Source: UBA1723 sp045629285 (GTDB lineage Bacteria > Bacteroidota > Bacteroidia > Bacteroidales > Paludibacteraceae). From it: a DNA stretch of 64,000 nt. The DNA is taken from contig JAZQQY010000018.1 of NCBI GenBank assembly GCA_045629285.1, positions 1-64,000 on the forward strand, read 5' to 3'. Below, piece after piece: positions 34,659 through 42,935 of the stretch; position 1 is the first letter of the stretch, and each line of letters begins with the position of its first letter. The translations under genes and the position numbers were made by a program. Below the pieces are notes generated by a model. It saw nothing but the letters and a program-made list of their open reading frames with translations. It ran no database searches and had not been told where the DNA came from.

Positions 34659-35420
34659 ATGTTACTAGAAATAAAAAATTTACACGCTATAATCAAGAGC
34701 AACGGCAAAGAGATCCTAAAGGGTATCAATTTGACAATCAATCCGGGAGAAGTTCACGCAATCATGGGGCCTAACGGTTCCGGCAAGAGTACTCTTTCAT
34801 CTGTGTTGGCTGGAAATCCTAGCTACGAAGTGACTGAAGGAGAGGTGATCTTCAACGGCAAGAACCTACTTGATCTTTCACCAGAGGACAGAAGCCACGA
34901 AGGTTTGTTCTTGAGCTTCCAGTATCCAGTCGAGATTCCTGGTGTAAGCATGTCAAACTTCATGCGTGCTGCAATCAACGAGCACCGCAAATATAAAGGT
35001 CTTGAGGCTCTATCAGCATCAGATTTCTTGAAGTTGATGCGTGAGAAGCAGGAGTACGTCGAGCTAAACAACAAACTTGCAGGTCGTTCGGTTAACGAAG
35101 GATTCTCTGGTGGAGAGAAGAAGCGTAACGAGATTTTCCAGATGGCAATGTTGGAGCCTAAATTGTCTATCCTGGACGAGACTGACTCCGGACTAGATAT
35201 CGATGCACTTCGTATCGTGGCTGGCGGTGTAAACAAGCTAAAGAGCAGCGAGAACGCAAGCATCGTCATCACACACTATCAGCGTCTGCTCGACTACATC
35301 GTGCCAGACTTCGTTCACGTGCTTTACAAAGGTAAGATCGTAAAGAGCGCAGGCAAGGAATTGGCTCTTGAGCTTGAAGAGAAGGGTTACGACTGGATTA
35401 AAAAAGAGTTAGGAGAATAA
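34659..35420 (+). CDS. sufC: Fe-S assembly ATPase SufC
   Basis: 253 aa ABC-type ATPase. Walker A GPNGSGKSTL near residues 38-47, SufC signature FSGGEKKRNEI and the Walker B/D-loop LSILDETDSGLDIDAL. Drives cluster formation on SufB-SufD. Ends 3 nt before sufD. Confidence 0.97.
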   Translation: MLLEIKNLHAIIKSNGKEILKGINLTINPGEVHAIMGPNGSGKSTLSSVLAGNPSYEVTEGEVIFNGKNLLDLSPEDRSHEGLFLSFQYPVEIPGVSMSNFMRAAINEHRKYKGLEALSASDFLKLMREKQEYVELNNKLAGRSVNEGFSGGEKKRNEIFQMAMLEPKLSILDETDSGLDIDALRIVAGGVNKLKSSENASIVITHYQRLLDYIVPDFVHVLYKGKIVKSAGKELALELEEKGYDWIKKELGE

Positions 35421-35423
35421 TAT

Positions 35424-36776
35424 ATGGTAGAAGAATCATACATAAGCATCTACAACAAGCATAGAGAATTGCTGCAGGAGACCTCTGCCGCTCCACTCGA
35501 TGCTATCCGTGACGACGCATTTGATGTGTTCTGTCGTATGGGATTCCCTACTGACGAGCAGGAGCGCTACAAACGCAGTAACATCTCTGATGTTTTTGCA
35601 ACCGAATACGGAATGAATATCCGTCGTGTAGAGATCGCAAGCACAACAGCTCCATACAGATGCGACGTACCAGGTTTGAAGACACATAACTTCTATGTTG
35701 TGAACGATATCTTCGCCGAGGCCATTGCAAAAGACGAAATAGCAGAGTTGGCAAAAATGGGTGTTATCGCAGGTTCTCTAAACACCGTCGCAAAAGAGCA
35801 TCCGGAAATCATATCCAAATATTACGGCAAAATCGCTCCTCATAAGTCGGATGTGCTAGTGGCATTCAACACAGCATTCGCTCAGGATGGCTTCGTGCTT
35901 TATGTGCCAAAGAATGTACAGGTTGAGCGCCCTATTCAGCTGATCAACATGATGCATGCTGATTTCGACCTTTTGGCGACAAGCCGCAACTTGATTATTT
36001 TGGAGGAAAACGCAGCAGTAAAGCTACTTGTCTGCAACCACAGTGAATCAGGACATAAATTCCTAGCAAACAGGGTAACTGAGGTAAGTTTGGGAGAAAA
36101 CTCGAACTACTGCCACTACGAGATTTGCGATTCGGAACGCCAGACAACTAATGTCGGTTCGCTATATGTCGAGCAAGGCAAGGGTTCGGTCGCAAACATC
36201 AACAACATCACTTTGCGCACAGGCTACACTCGCAACAACATACGCATCAACCTAAGCGGAGAGTATGCCGAGACTACATTGTGCGGAATCGCAATCGGCG
36301 ACGAGCACGACCATATCGACAACGACACTTATATCAACCACAAAGTGTCGCACTGCAAGAGCACTGAGCTATTCAAATACGTGATGGACGACTGCTCATA
36401 CGGTTCATTTGCAGGACGAATCCTTGTAGAGAAGGACGCACAGAAAACAGAGGCTTACCAGAGCAACAAGAATATCTGTGCTAAGACAACAGCAAAAATG
36501 TACACAAAACCTCAGCTTGAGATCTATGCTGACGACGTGAAGTGTTCGCACGGAGCAACAGTCGGCCAGATAGAAGACGAGGCTCTGTTCTATCTTCGCA
36601 CACGTGGTATTTCAGAGAAAGAGGCTAGAATGTTGCTTCTTCTTGCATTTACCAACGATATCGTGGAGAAAATTGACATCGAAGCATTGAGAAACAGAAT
36701 AAAGGTTTTGATCGAGAAACGTTTCCGCAGAGAGACGCACAAGTGTGCAACCTGCAATTCGTGTCACAACAGTTAA
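35424..36776 (+). CDS. sufD: Fe-S assembly protein SufD with a CxxCxxC tail
   Basis: 450 aa. Paralogue of SufB; conserved segments include VAFNTAFAQDGFVLYVPKNV and KCSHGATVGQ with the functional His. The last 12 residues read HKCATCNSCHNS, giving cysteines 441, 444 and 447, which could bind metal or a nascent cluster. No sufS or sufE/sufU adjoins; the following gene is an SpmA-SpmB fusion. Confidence 0.95.
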   Translation: MVEESYISIYNKHRELLQETSAAPLDAIRDDAFDVFCRMGFPTDEQERYKRSNISDVFATEYGMNIRRVEIASTTAPYRCDVPGLKTHNFYVVNDIFAEAIAKDEIAELAKMGVIAGSLNTVAKEHPEIISKYYGKIAPHKSDVLVAFNTAFAQDGFVLYVPKNVQVERPIQLINMMHADFDLLATSRNLIILEENAAVKLLVCNHSESGHKFLANRVTEVSLGENSNYCHYEICDSERQTTNVGSLYVEQGKGSVANINNITLRTGYTRNNIRINLSGEYAETTLCGIAIGDEHDHIDNDTYINHKVSHCKSTELFKYVMDDCSYGSFAGRILVEKDAQKTEAYQSNKNICAKTTAKMYTKPQLEIYADDVKCSHGATVGQIEDEALFYLRTRGISEKEARMLLLLAFTNDIVEKIDIEALRNRIKVLIEKRFRRETHKCATCNSCHNS

Positions 36777-36804
36777 TTGCACTGAATAGTTAATTGCACT
36801 GAAT
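36771..36804 (+). repeat. 17-bp perfect tandem duplication over the sufD stop
   Basis: AGTTAATTGCACTGAAT repeated exactly twice (36771-36787, 36788-36804). The first copy contains the sufD stop codon. Confidence 0.95.
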
Positions 36805-36808
36805 ATAT

Positions 36809-38260
36809 ATGGTTCTCAACTATATTTGGATAGGCTGTTTTCTAATCGCTTTTGTAGTAGCCATTCTACAATGCATCATATACCAAGACTATATGGTGTT
36901 CGAGCGCATTGTACACAGCACTTTCCACATGTCTGAGTTTGCAGTGATGAAAATTGCTCTTCCGCTTGGAGGTGTGATGATTCTGTGGCTTGGGCTAATG
37001 AATATAGGAGAGAAAGCCGGTGCCATAAACTTTCTATCCAAGATCATCGGGCCATTCTTCAATAAACTGTTCCCAGAAGTTCCCAAAGACCATCCTGTCA
37101 ACGGTCAATTGCTAATGAATTTCTCGGCAAACATGTTGGGACTCGACAATGCTGCCACTCCCCTGGGATTGAAAGCGATGAAGGGGTTGCAGGAACTTAA
37201 TCCTAACAAGAATGAGGCAAGCAACGCACAAATCATGTTTCTTGCGCTCAACACATCAGGTTTGACCCTTATCCCCATCACCATTCTTGCTCAAAGAAGC
37301 GTACTTGGTGCAGCTGATCCGACAGACATTTTCATACCGTTACTGCTTTCAACGTTCATTTCTACATTGGCGGCAATCATCTATGTCGGCATCAAACAGC
37401 ATTTGAATCTACTTAACAAAGTTGTAATTGGATGGATAGTTGGTCTATCCACAGTCATCGGATTTATGATGGCTGGCTTTTCATATCTTAATCACGACAC
37501 TGAAGAGAAAGCAAAGGCGATTATCATTGAGAAGTTGGATATTGATGAATCACTGCCATTAGACGCTAAGTTTGACGAAGATCTGAAAGTAGATCCCCTT
37601 GCCTTTACAGAGTTGATCAAGGAGTTTGAGAAATCATTCAACATAAAGATTCCCGAAAATCAGGCAAAAACTATAACAACAGTAAGTGAAGCTATCGAGT
37701 ATCCGAAAACGTCCATAATGATCAGGGCGTCAAAAATAATAAGCAACTCTTTGCTTTTCACTATTATCCTCATCTTTATCGGAGGTGCCGCATACAAGAG
37801 AGTAAATGTCTACGAATGTTTTATAGAAGGAGCCAAAGCAGGATTCGATACCAGCATCAAAGTCATGCCATACTTGGTAGGAATGTTGGTTGCCATCGGA
37901 GTGTTCAGAGCTTCAGGAGCAATGGATTATCTCATGTACGGAATCAAATGGTTGTTCCAGTTGACTAGCCTCAACACCGATTTTGTCGACGCATTGCCAG
38001 TTGCAATCATGAAACCTTTGTCGGGAAGCGGAGCAAAAGCAATGATGGTAGAGACTATGACCACATTCGGAGTCGACAGTTTTGTTGGAAAGCTATCATG
38101 TCTGTTCCAAGGAGCAGCCGACACAACATTCTACATCGTGGCATTATATTTCGGTTCTGTAGGAATTAAAAAAACAAGATATGCAGTCACTGCCGGTTTA
38201 GTGGCAGACACAATTGGTGCGATAGCTGCGATTTTCATTGGTTACTACTTTTTTAAGTAA
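36809..38260 (+). CDS. SpmA-SpmB fusion (nucleoside-recognition domain) with an acyl-carrier-protein-like insert
   Basis: 483 aa. Residues 1-228 match SpmA (NIGEKAGAINFLSKIIGPFF, NFSANMLGLDNAATPLGLKA, ALNTSGLTLIPITILAQR) and about 303-483 match SpmB (EGAKAGFDTSIKVMPYLVGM, GSGAKAMMVETM, CLFQGAADTTFYIVALYFGS). Fused SpmA/B proteins of about 410 aa are usual in Bacteroidota; the extra 70 residues (231-300) align by eye with acyl carrier protein from EEKAKAIIIEKL to TITTVSEAIEY. The attachment motif DSL is DPL (Pro263, codon CCC), so it should not carry phosphopantetheine. It starts 32 nt after sufD. Transport or sporulation-like roles of this family are not established outside spore formers. Confidence 0.88.
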   Translation: MVLNYIWIGCFLIAFVVAILQCIIYQDYMVFERIVHSTFHMSEFAVMKIALPLGGVMILWLGLMNIGEKAGAINFLSKIIGPFFNKLFPEVPKDHPVNGQLLMNFSANMLGLDNAATPLGLKAMKGLQELNPNKNEASNAQIMFLALNTSGLTLIPITILAQRSVLGAADPTDIFIPLLLSTFISTLAAIIYVGIKQHLNLLNKVVIGWIVGLSTVIGFMMAGFSYLNHDTEEKAKAIIIEKLDIDESLPLDAKFDEDLKVDPLAFTELIKEFEKSFNIKIPENQAKTITTVSEAIEYPKTSIMIRASKIISNSLLFTIILIFIGGAAYKRVNVYECFIEGAKAGFDTSIKVMPYLVGMLVAIGVFRASGAMDYLMYGIKWLFQLTSLNTDFVDALPVAIMKPLSGSGAKAMMVETMTTFGVDSFVGKLSCLFQGAADTTFYIVALYFGSVGIKKTRYAVTAGLVADTIGAIAAIFIGYYFFK

Positions 38261-38309
38261 TTTATTCCTATTTTAAAGATATTTAAGATATATCCAATTG
38301 ATTATATTT

Positions 38310-38317
38310 TAACTTTG
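38310..38317 (+). promoter_or_regulatory. Probable -7 box for the FadL-like gene
   Basis: TAACTTTG, 33 nt before the ATG; an ATTG lies near 38297-38300. Confidence 0.5.
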
Positions 38318-38350
38318 CAGAAAACAAATAGAAACTAAAAACGAAAAGTT

Positions 38351-39724
38351 ATGAAGATAGGATATTTTGGTAAAGCTCTGTTATGTGCTACAGCATTGTC
38401 AGCGACAATGGCAAACGCTCAGGATATTAACGTCTACAAGGCGCTTAACTTCAGTTTGGAAGATCCTACTCTTGGATCTGCTCGTTACGCAGGTATGGGC
38501 GGTGCAATGGGAGCCATCGGAGGAGGTTCAAGTTCATTGAAGGACAACGCTGCCAGCATCGCAACAGGCAGAGATTCGGATATAGGCTTGACATTCGACC
38601 TTTATTCCAACAACGACGGTCAGTGTTCGTTCGCTGTAAGTGATGCCTCGTTGTTATTCAACATCGACCACCACAAATCAGGTTACGTATCGTCGGCACT
38701 TGCCATCACATACAACCGTAACCGTACATTTGACAAGGATATGTACAGAGAGTGTACTTTCGTTCAGGAAGACGGAAGAACATTCGACAGATCAGTCACA
38801 AACGACTCTGAAGAGGGTGGAACTGACGCTGTAAACTTCGCATACGCAGGAAACATCAACAACCAGGTTTACTTTGGTGTTGCTGTTGGAATCACAGACT
38901 TGCGTTTTGAGAAGAGAAACATATACAAGGATAGCCAGACTAACGACGACTACTACTCAGTATCAAGAGGTACAGGCTGTAATTTCAATGTAGGTTTGCT
39001 ATACGAACCAACTGATTTCATGCGTGTGGGTGTAGGACTTCAGACTCCTACTCTTTACAACATCGACGAGGAGTGGAGTCAGACAAGTATCGGAACAGAC
39101 GCATACGACGACTACCTACACAAATTGCACACTCCTATGAAGTTCTCCGCTCAGCTAGGTTTCATGCTCGGCGATAAGGCAAACATCGGCATCGACTACT
39201 CTATGAGAAACTACTCTCGTATGTGGGAGGAGTTCGAGAACGTTAAGATGAGACTATTAGAGAAGAGCGTCAAGGAAATCTGCCAGACTCAACACACTTT
39301 GAAAGTCGGTGCAGAAGTCAATCTAATCGACGGTTTCGATGTACGTGCCGGTTATGCAATCTGTACAGCGCCAGTGCTTGAGGCAACAGAGGCTTGTGGC
39401 AGACTAGAGACGCTTCGCGGCACTTACTCAGGTGACTACTGGACACTTCCATACGAGAATGCATCAGGTGAGATTGTAGAGGATTTCTACGGACCAATGT
39501 ACTCATTTGAGGCTCCAAAGATGCGTCAGTACATCAGTGCTGGTTTCGGATATTGCGGTAGGGTCGCATACGTTGATTTCGCATACATCCGTAAGCTATC
39601 TAATGAGCAGTTCATGCTAAATTCTCCATTTAACGAGTATCAGTGTCAATTGGTTTCTAAATATGTCGAGGATTTCAAATACGGAAGCAACCACTTCATG
39701 CTTTCGTTCGGATTCCACTTCTAA
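38351..39724 (+). CDS. FadL/OmpP1-like outer-membrane transporter
   Basis: 457 aa. Signal peptide ending at ANAQ (about residue 24). The next segment, LNFSLEDPTLGSARYAGMGGAM then GGGSSSLKDNAAS, resembles the N-terminal hatch of OmpP1/FadL/TodX barrels. The rest alternates beta strands (VGVGLQTPTLYNI, GVDVRAGY-type motifs) and ends in an aromatic residue (FGFHF), as outer-membrane barrels do. Likely uptake of hydrophobic compounds. Single gene, followed by a palindromic terminator. Confidence 0.8.
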   Translation: MKIGYFGKALLCATALSATMANAQDINVYKALNFSLEDPTLGSARYAGMGGAMGAIGGGSSSLKDNAASIATGRDSDIGLTFDLYSNNDGQCSFAVSDASLLFNIDHHKSGYVSSALAITYNRNRTFDKDMYRECTFVQEDGRTFDRSVTNDSEEGGTDAVNFAYAGNINNQVYFGVAVGITDLRFEKRNIYKDSQTNDDYYSVSRGTGCNFNVGLLYEPTDFMRVGVGLQTPTLYNIDEEWSQTSIGTDAYDDYLHKLHTPMKFSAQLGFMLGDKANIGIDYSMRNYSRMWEEFENVKMRLLEKSVKEICQTQHTLKVGAEVNLIDGFDVRAGYAICTAPVLEATEACGRLETLRGTYSGDYWTLPYENASGEIVEDFYGPMYSFEAPKMRQYISAGFGYCGRVAYVDFAYIRKLSNEQFMLNSPFNEYQCQLVSKYVEDFKYGSNHFMLSFGFHF

Positions 39725-39749
39725 TAGAGATTCCACGCAAAATATTATT

Positions 39750-39779
39750 AGAGACGTCCCGCGGGACGTCTCTTTTTTT
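39750..39779 (+). terminator. Palindromic terminator, copy 3 of the dispersed element
   Basis: A 24-bp perfect palindrome (AGAGACGTCCCG followed by its reverse complement), then a T7 run (39773-39779). It ends the FadL-like gene and shares ACGTCTCT with the dispersed copies. Confidence 0.85.
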
Positions 39780-39924
39780 GTGCAATTCTATACGCCATTC
39801 ATAGTGACAAAACCCTTTTTCGTCTAAAAGGCGAAAAAAGGACGGCAAATCATTACCTATTAACAATCTTTTTATTTAACTTAGCGTATACTCACAATCT
39901 AGGACTAAACTTAAAACGCATAAC

Positions 39925-40017
39925 ATGAAGCACCTTACTACTATTTTTGTGGTGAAGACCTGCATGATTACTTTTGCACAAAACTTTGGAGGCGCATACA
40001 GACGGGTGGCAATATAA
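39925..40017 (+). pseudogene. Possible truncated paralogue of the esterase signal peptide
   Basis: Encodes a 30-aa peptide, MKHLTTIFVVKTCMITFAQN followed by 10 more. It recalls the downstream MKKHITTTLLAFCASCAVSLAQ: MK, then HxTT, a hydrophobic stretch and AQ/AQN. The alignment is short, so it may be coincidental. Confidence 0.25.
39946..39976 (+). promoter_or_regulatory. Promoter overlapping the left repeat arm
   Basis: TTTG (39946-39949) in the left arm, 19 nt, then TACTTTTG (39969-39976) inside the 182-bp segment: a complete Bacteroidota promoter directed toward the secreted esterase. Confidence 0.5.
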
Positions 40018-40101
40018 AAGCTACCCCTTCCTCCAAGAAACACATAATAGCTACCTATATCGCTTAACATTTTCCTTCAAAACTTAAAATTCAGATGCCT
40101 A

Positions 40102-40124
40102 TTGTAACATCATGCATGTTACAA
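40102..40124. promoter_or_regulatory. Perfect 9-bp palindrome, possible operator
   Basis: TTGTAACAT, spacer CATGC, ATGTTACAA, inside the segment bracketed by the 17-bp repeats. Operator-like, unassigned. Confidence 0.4.
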
Positions 40125-40287
40125 ATTGATTTCTCATGATGTGAGGTCTTTACCACAAAACAAAATTCAAAATCTTTCGTGCTATAAATTGTAGAGTTTG
40201 ATAGACGAAAAAAGCCTGTCCGTCTAAAAAAGAAATTTCCGTTACTCGTTGCTTGATTTTTCACATCCCCAAAACCTAACTATTTTA

Positions 40288-40295
40288 TAATTTTG
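40288..40295 (+). promoter_or_regulatory. Possible second -7 box for the secreted esterase
   Basis: TAATTTTG, 48 nt before the ATG at 40344. No -33 element at the right distance. Confidence 0.35.
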
Positions 40296-40343
40296 AGCAT
40301 ACAAAATCTAACAAGTACACAATTCTAACATTATTAACTAGTC

Positions 40344-42935
40344 ATGAAAAAACACATTACTACTACTTTGCTGGCTTTCTGTGCCAGCTGTGCAGTGTCC
40401 TTGGCGCAATGGGGAGGCTTCGGTGGAGGCGGATTTGATTTCGGAGGCGGTGGAGGCGCTTCTTCAGGTTCACTTTCAAGCTATACTAACAAACAGAATA
40501 TCGACTATGTCGGCGACAACCACGTTGGCCACAAACTTGATATCTACTACCCTAACGACGGCAAAGCAACTCACAACGTAATCATCCATATTTATGGTAG
40601 TGCGTGGGGAAGCAACGATCAAAAGGGAGCGGCAGACCACGGTACTGTAGGTAAAGCAGCACTGGAGGCCGGATACATATTCGTCACTCCAAACCATAGA
40701 ACATATAACGACGCTTTATGGCCAGCTCAGATCAACGACATCAAGGCTGTAGTCCGCTACCTACGCGGAAACAAGAGCGAACTTAAGATCGACGATTCAT
40801 TCATCGGTATCTCAGGATTCTCTTCAGGAGGTCACTTGGCTTCCATGATGGGTGTAACCAACGGTGAGACAACAGTGAAAGTCGGCAGCGAGTCGATCGA
40901 TATCGAAGGAAAACTAGGTAAGTTTACAGACCAATGTAGTGCAGTCGACGCCGTTTGCGACTGGTCTGGTCCTGTCGACTGTAGAGATAAGTCGTGCGGC
41001 AATCCTATCAACATGTCGCCAGAGAACGACATGGTAGGAGGATGCAGTCCACAGCAGTGTCCAGATAAACATGCATCTCTTGGCACTAACACTTATATCG
41101 ACGCCAACGACGTGCCTCACATGATCTGCCACGGTACAACTGATAATATCGTGCCATGTTGTGAGGGTGAGAAATACGCCAATAATCTAAAGAAAGCAGG
41201 AATCTACGTTGAATGGTATAATCCAGGCCACGGTCATCAGGTAAATGGAGAATACACAGACGAGATGATCAAGTTCTTCAACAAGATTCGTGAAGAGAAG
41301 GCATCTAAGGGAATTGACAGATGCGGTGGTTCACAAGGTGGACAGCAAGGCGGTGACCAGGGCGGACAAGCTGGAGACCAAGGAGGTCAGCAGGGTGGAA
41401 CTCAGGGTGGCAGCGACGTCGATCCAAAGGAGGCTCTACAGGTTTATATCGCCATCGGTCAGTCGAACATGTGGGGAAATGCCCAAGTACAGAGTGGAGA
41501 CAAGAAGACTCACGACCGTATCAAGATGATGAGCACAGCAAACAGCCGTGGCAACGTGGGATCATGGATTCCTGCCGTTCCGCCAATGTGTGCTCCAGGA
41601 GCAGGCTACTCACTTGCAGATAATTTCATCCGCACAATGGCAGACGGAGTGCCAGAGTGCGTAACAATCGGAGTTATCCCAGTGGCAATCGCAGGAGCAA
41701 GTTTCAAGGCATTCGATCCAAACCAGTGTGGAAGCTACTTCAGCAGTTCAGAGAGCTGGCTACAAAATATGGCTAAAGAGTACGACAACAACCCATACAA
41801 GAGAATTGTGGAGTGCGCGAAGAAAGCACAGGAGACAGGAGTGATTAAGGGAATCATCGTACATCAGGGAGAATCAGACTCAGGTCAGCAGGCATGGCTG
41901 ACAATGGTACAGACATTCTACAACAATCTCTGCAAAGATCTTGGTCTTGAACCATCAAAGACACCAATCCTTGTAGGTCAGATGCTTGAGGGAGGAGCAT
42001 GTGCCGGACATAACACCGTCATCGCACAACTACCAAGCAAGATCAGCAACTGTGCAGTGATCAGTTCAGCCGGGCTTTCTGGAGAGAGCGACCGTCTACA
42101 CTTCAAACACGACAGCTATACTGAATTCGGAAAGCGTTATGCAGAGAAGATGCTTACAATGATCGATTTCGACGGAAAGTGTCCAGATGGAAGTGCCGTG
42201 GTTGAGCCAAAGGAATCGACTCCATACAAAGGTGTGGCAGCAAAACTTCCTGGCAAGATTGAAGCTGAGAATTACGATGAAGGAGGCAGCAACGTCGCAT
42301 ATTATGATCTTTCATCGGGCAATAAATGCGACGACTATACAAACGTATATCGTTCGGACGACGTCGATATCAAGAAAGAAGGAAGCGACTACATCGTAGG
42401 AAACTGCCAGAGCGGAGAGTGGATGAAATATACAGTCGACGTCGAGGAAGATGGAGAGTATGAGTTGACAGTTCGCGTAGGAGAAGGAGGCAACAGTGGT
42501 AAATTCTCCCTATTGATGTACGACAAGAGCATCGACTACACAGTCAACGTGGAGAAGACAGGAGCGTGGGGAACATACGCAGAGCAGATCCAGAGCAAGA
42601 AATTCAACCTAAAGAAAGGTACACACGTATTGAAGCTAACAATCGAATCTGATTGGGTAGACATCGACTGGTTGAATTTCACAACAGAGAAGACCGACGT
42701 TGAGACAATCGTAAAGAGAGAATTCGCAATCGTGCCAAATCCAGCGTCGACAGCCATCTATATCTATAGCGAGGGCGAGATTGAAAGCGTATCAATCATG
42801 AACGCTATTGGCGACGTGGTAGCGATAAGCGACGAATCGAGAGTCGACGTATCTACCCTACCAACTGGAATTTACTTTGTAAAAGCTACAATTGACGGCG
42901 AATCTGTAGTGAAGAAGTTGGTAGTGAATAAATGA
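40344..42935 (+). CDS. T9SS-targeted double carbohydrate esterase (alpha/beta hydrolase + SGNH CE6-like + CBM6)
   Basis: 863 aa. Signal peptide ending at LAQ (about 22). Domain 1 (about 45-325): alpha/beta hydrolase of the plant-cell-wall esterase type, with IYGSAWGSND in the oxyanion region, nucleophile GFSSGG (Ser161) and GHGHQV His. A Gly/Gln linker follows (about 328-357). Domain 2 (about 362-620): SASA/CE6 acetylesterase with IAIGQSNMWG and HQGESDSG. Then a CBM6-like module (about 635-775: KIEAENYDEGG ... DWVDIDWLNF) and a T9SS type A sorting domain (VPNPAST ... LPTGIYFVKA ... KKLVVNK). Likely removes acetyl and feruloyl-type groups from xylan at the cell surface. Confidence 0.85.
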   Translation: MKKHITTTLLAFCASCAVSLAQWGGFGGGGFDFGGGGGASSGSLSSYTNKQNIDYVGDNHVGHKLDIYYPNDGKATHNVIIHIYGSAWGSNDQKGAADHGTVGKAALEAGYIFVTPNHRTYNDALWPAQINDIKAVVRYLRGNKSELKIDDSFIGISGFSSGGHLASMMGVTNGETTVKVGSESIDIEGKLGKFTDQCSAVDAVCDWSGPVDCRDKSCGNPINMSPENDMVGGCSPQQCPDKHASLGTNTYIDANDVPHMICHGTTDNIVPCCEGEKYANNLKKAGIYVEWYNPGHGHQVNGEYTDEMIKFFNKIREEKASKGIDRCGGSQGGQQGGDQGGQAGDQGGQQGGTQGGSDVDPKEALQVYIAIGQSNMWGNAQVQSGDKKTHDRIKMMSTANSRGNVGSWIPAVPPMCAPGAGYSLADNFIRTMADGVPECVTIGVIPVAIAGASFKAFDPNQCGSYFSSSESWLQNMAKEYDNNPYKRIVECAKKAQETGVIKGIIVHQGESDSGQQAWLTMVQTFYNNLCKDLGLEPSKTPILVGQMLEGGACAGHNTVIAQLPSKISNCAVISSAGLSGESDRLHFKHDSYTEFGKRYAEKMLTMIDFDGKCPDGSAVVEPKESTPYKGVAAKLPGKIEAENYDEGGSNVAYYDLSSGNKCDDYTNVYRSDDVDIKKEGSDYIVGNCQSGEWMKYTVDVEEDGEYELTVRVGEGGNSGKFSLLMYDKSIDYTVNVEKTGAWGTYAEQIQSKKFNLKKGTHVLKLTIESDWVDIDWLNFTTEKTDVETIVKREFAIVPNPASTAIYIYSEGEIESVSIMNAIGDVVAISDESRVDVSTLPTGIYFVKATIDGESVVKKLVVNK
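41326..41415 (+). repeat. Gly-Gln linker coding repeat
   Basis: Repeats of codons for GGQQGGDQGGQ-type units between the two esterase domains. Confidence 0.8.

Larger units (their letters stand above)
39945..40160. repeat. 17-bp inverted repeat flanking 182 bp: candidate invertible promoter
   Basis: Left arm TTTTGTGGTGAAGACCT (39945-39961); right arm AGGTCTTTACCACAAAA (40144-40160). The arms are reverse complements with one mismatch. The outer sequences carry a second, shorter inverted pair (TTTTTCGTCTA at 39816-39826 and TAGACGAAAAA at 40202-40212). Confidence 0.6.
39780..40343. other. Long intergenic region upstream of the secreted esterase
   Basis: About 560 nt without a convincing full gene. 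It contains nested inverted repeats, a good promoter, an internal palindrome and a 30-codon frame (39925-40017, MKHLTTIF... to ATA TAA) whose start resembles the signal peptide of the downstream esterase. The AT content is high. Confidence 0.8.

Noticed and set aside
38310..39724. FadL-like gene as part of the sufBCD/SpmAB operon
   Set aside because: A 90-nt gap with its own -7 box separates it from the SpmAB gene.
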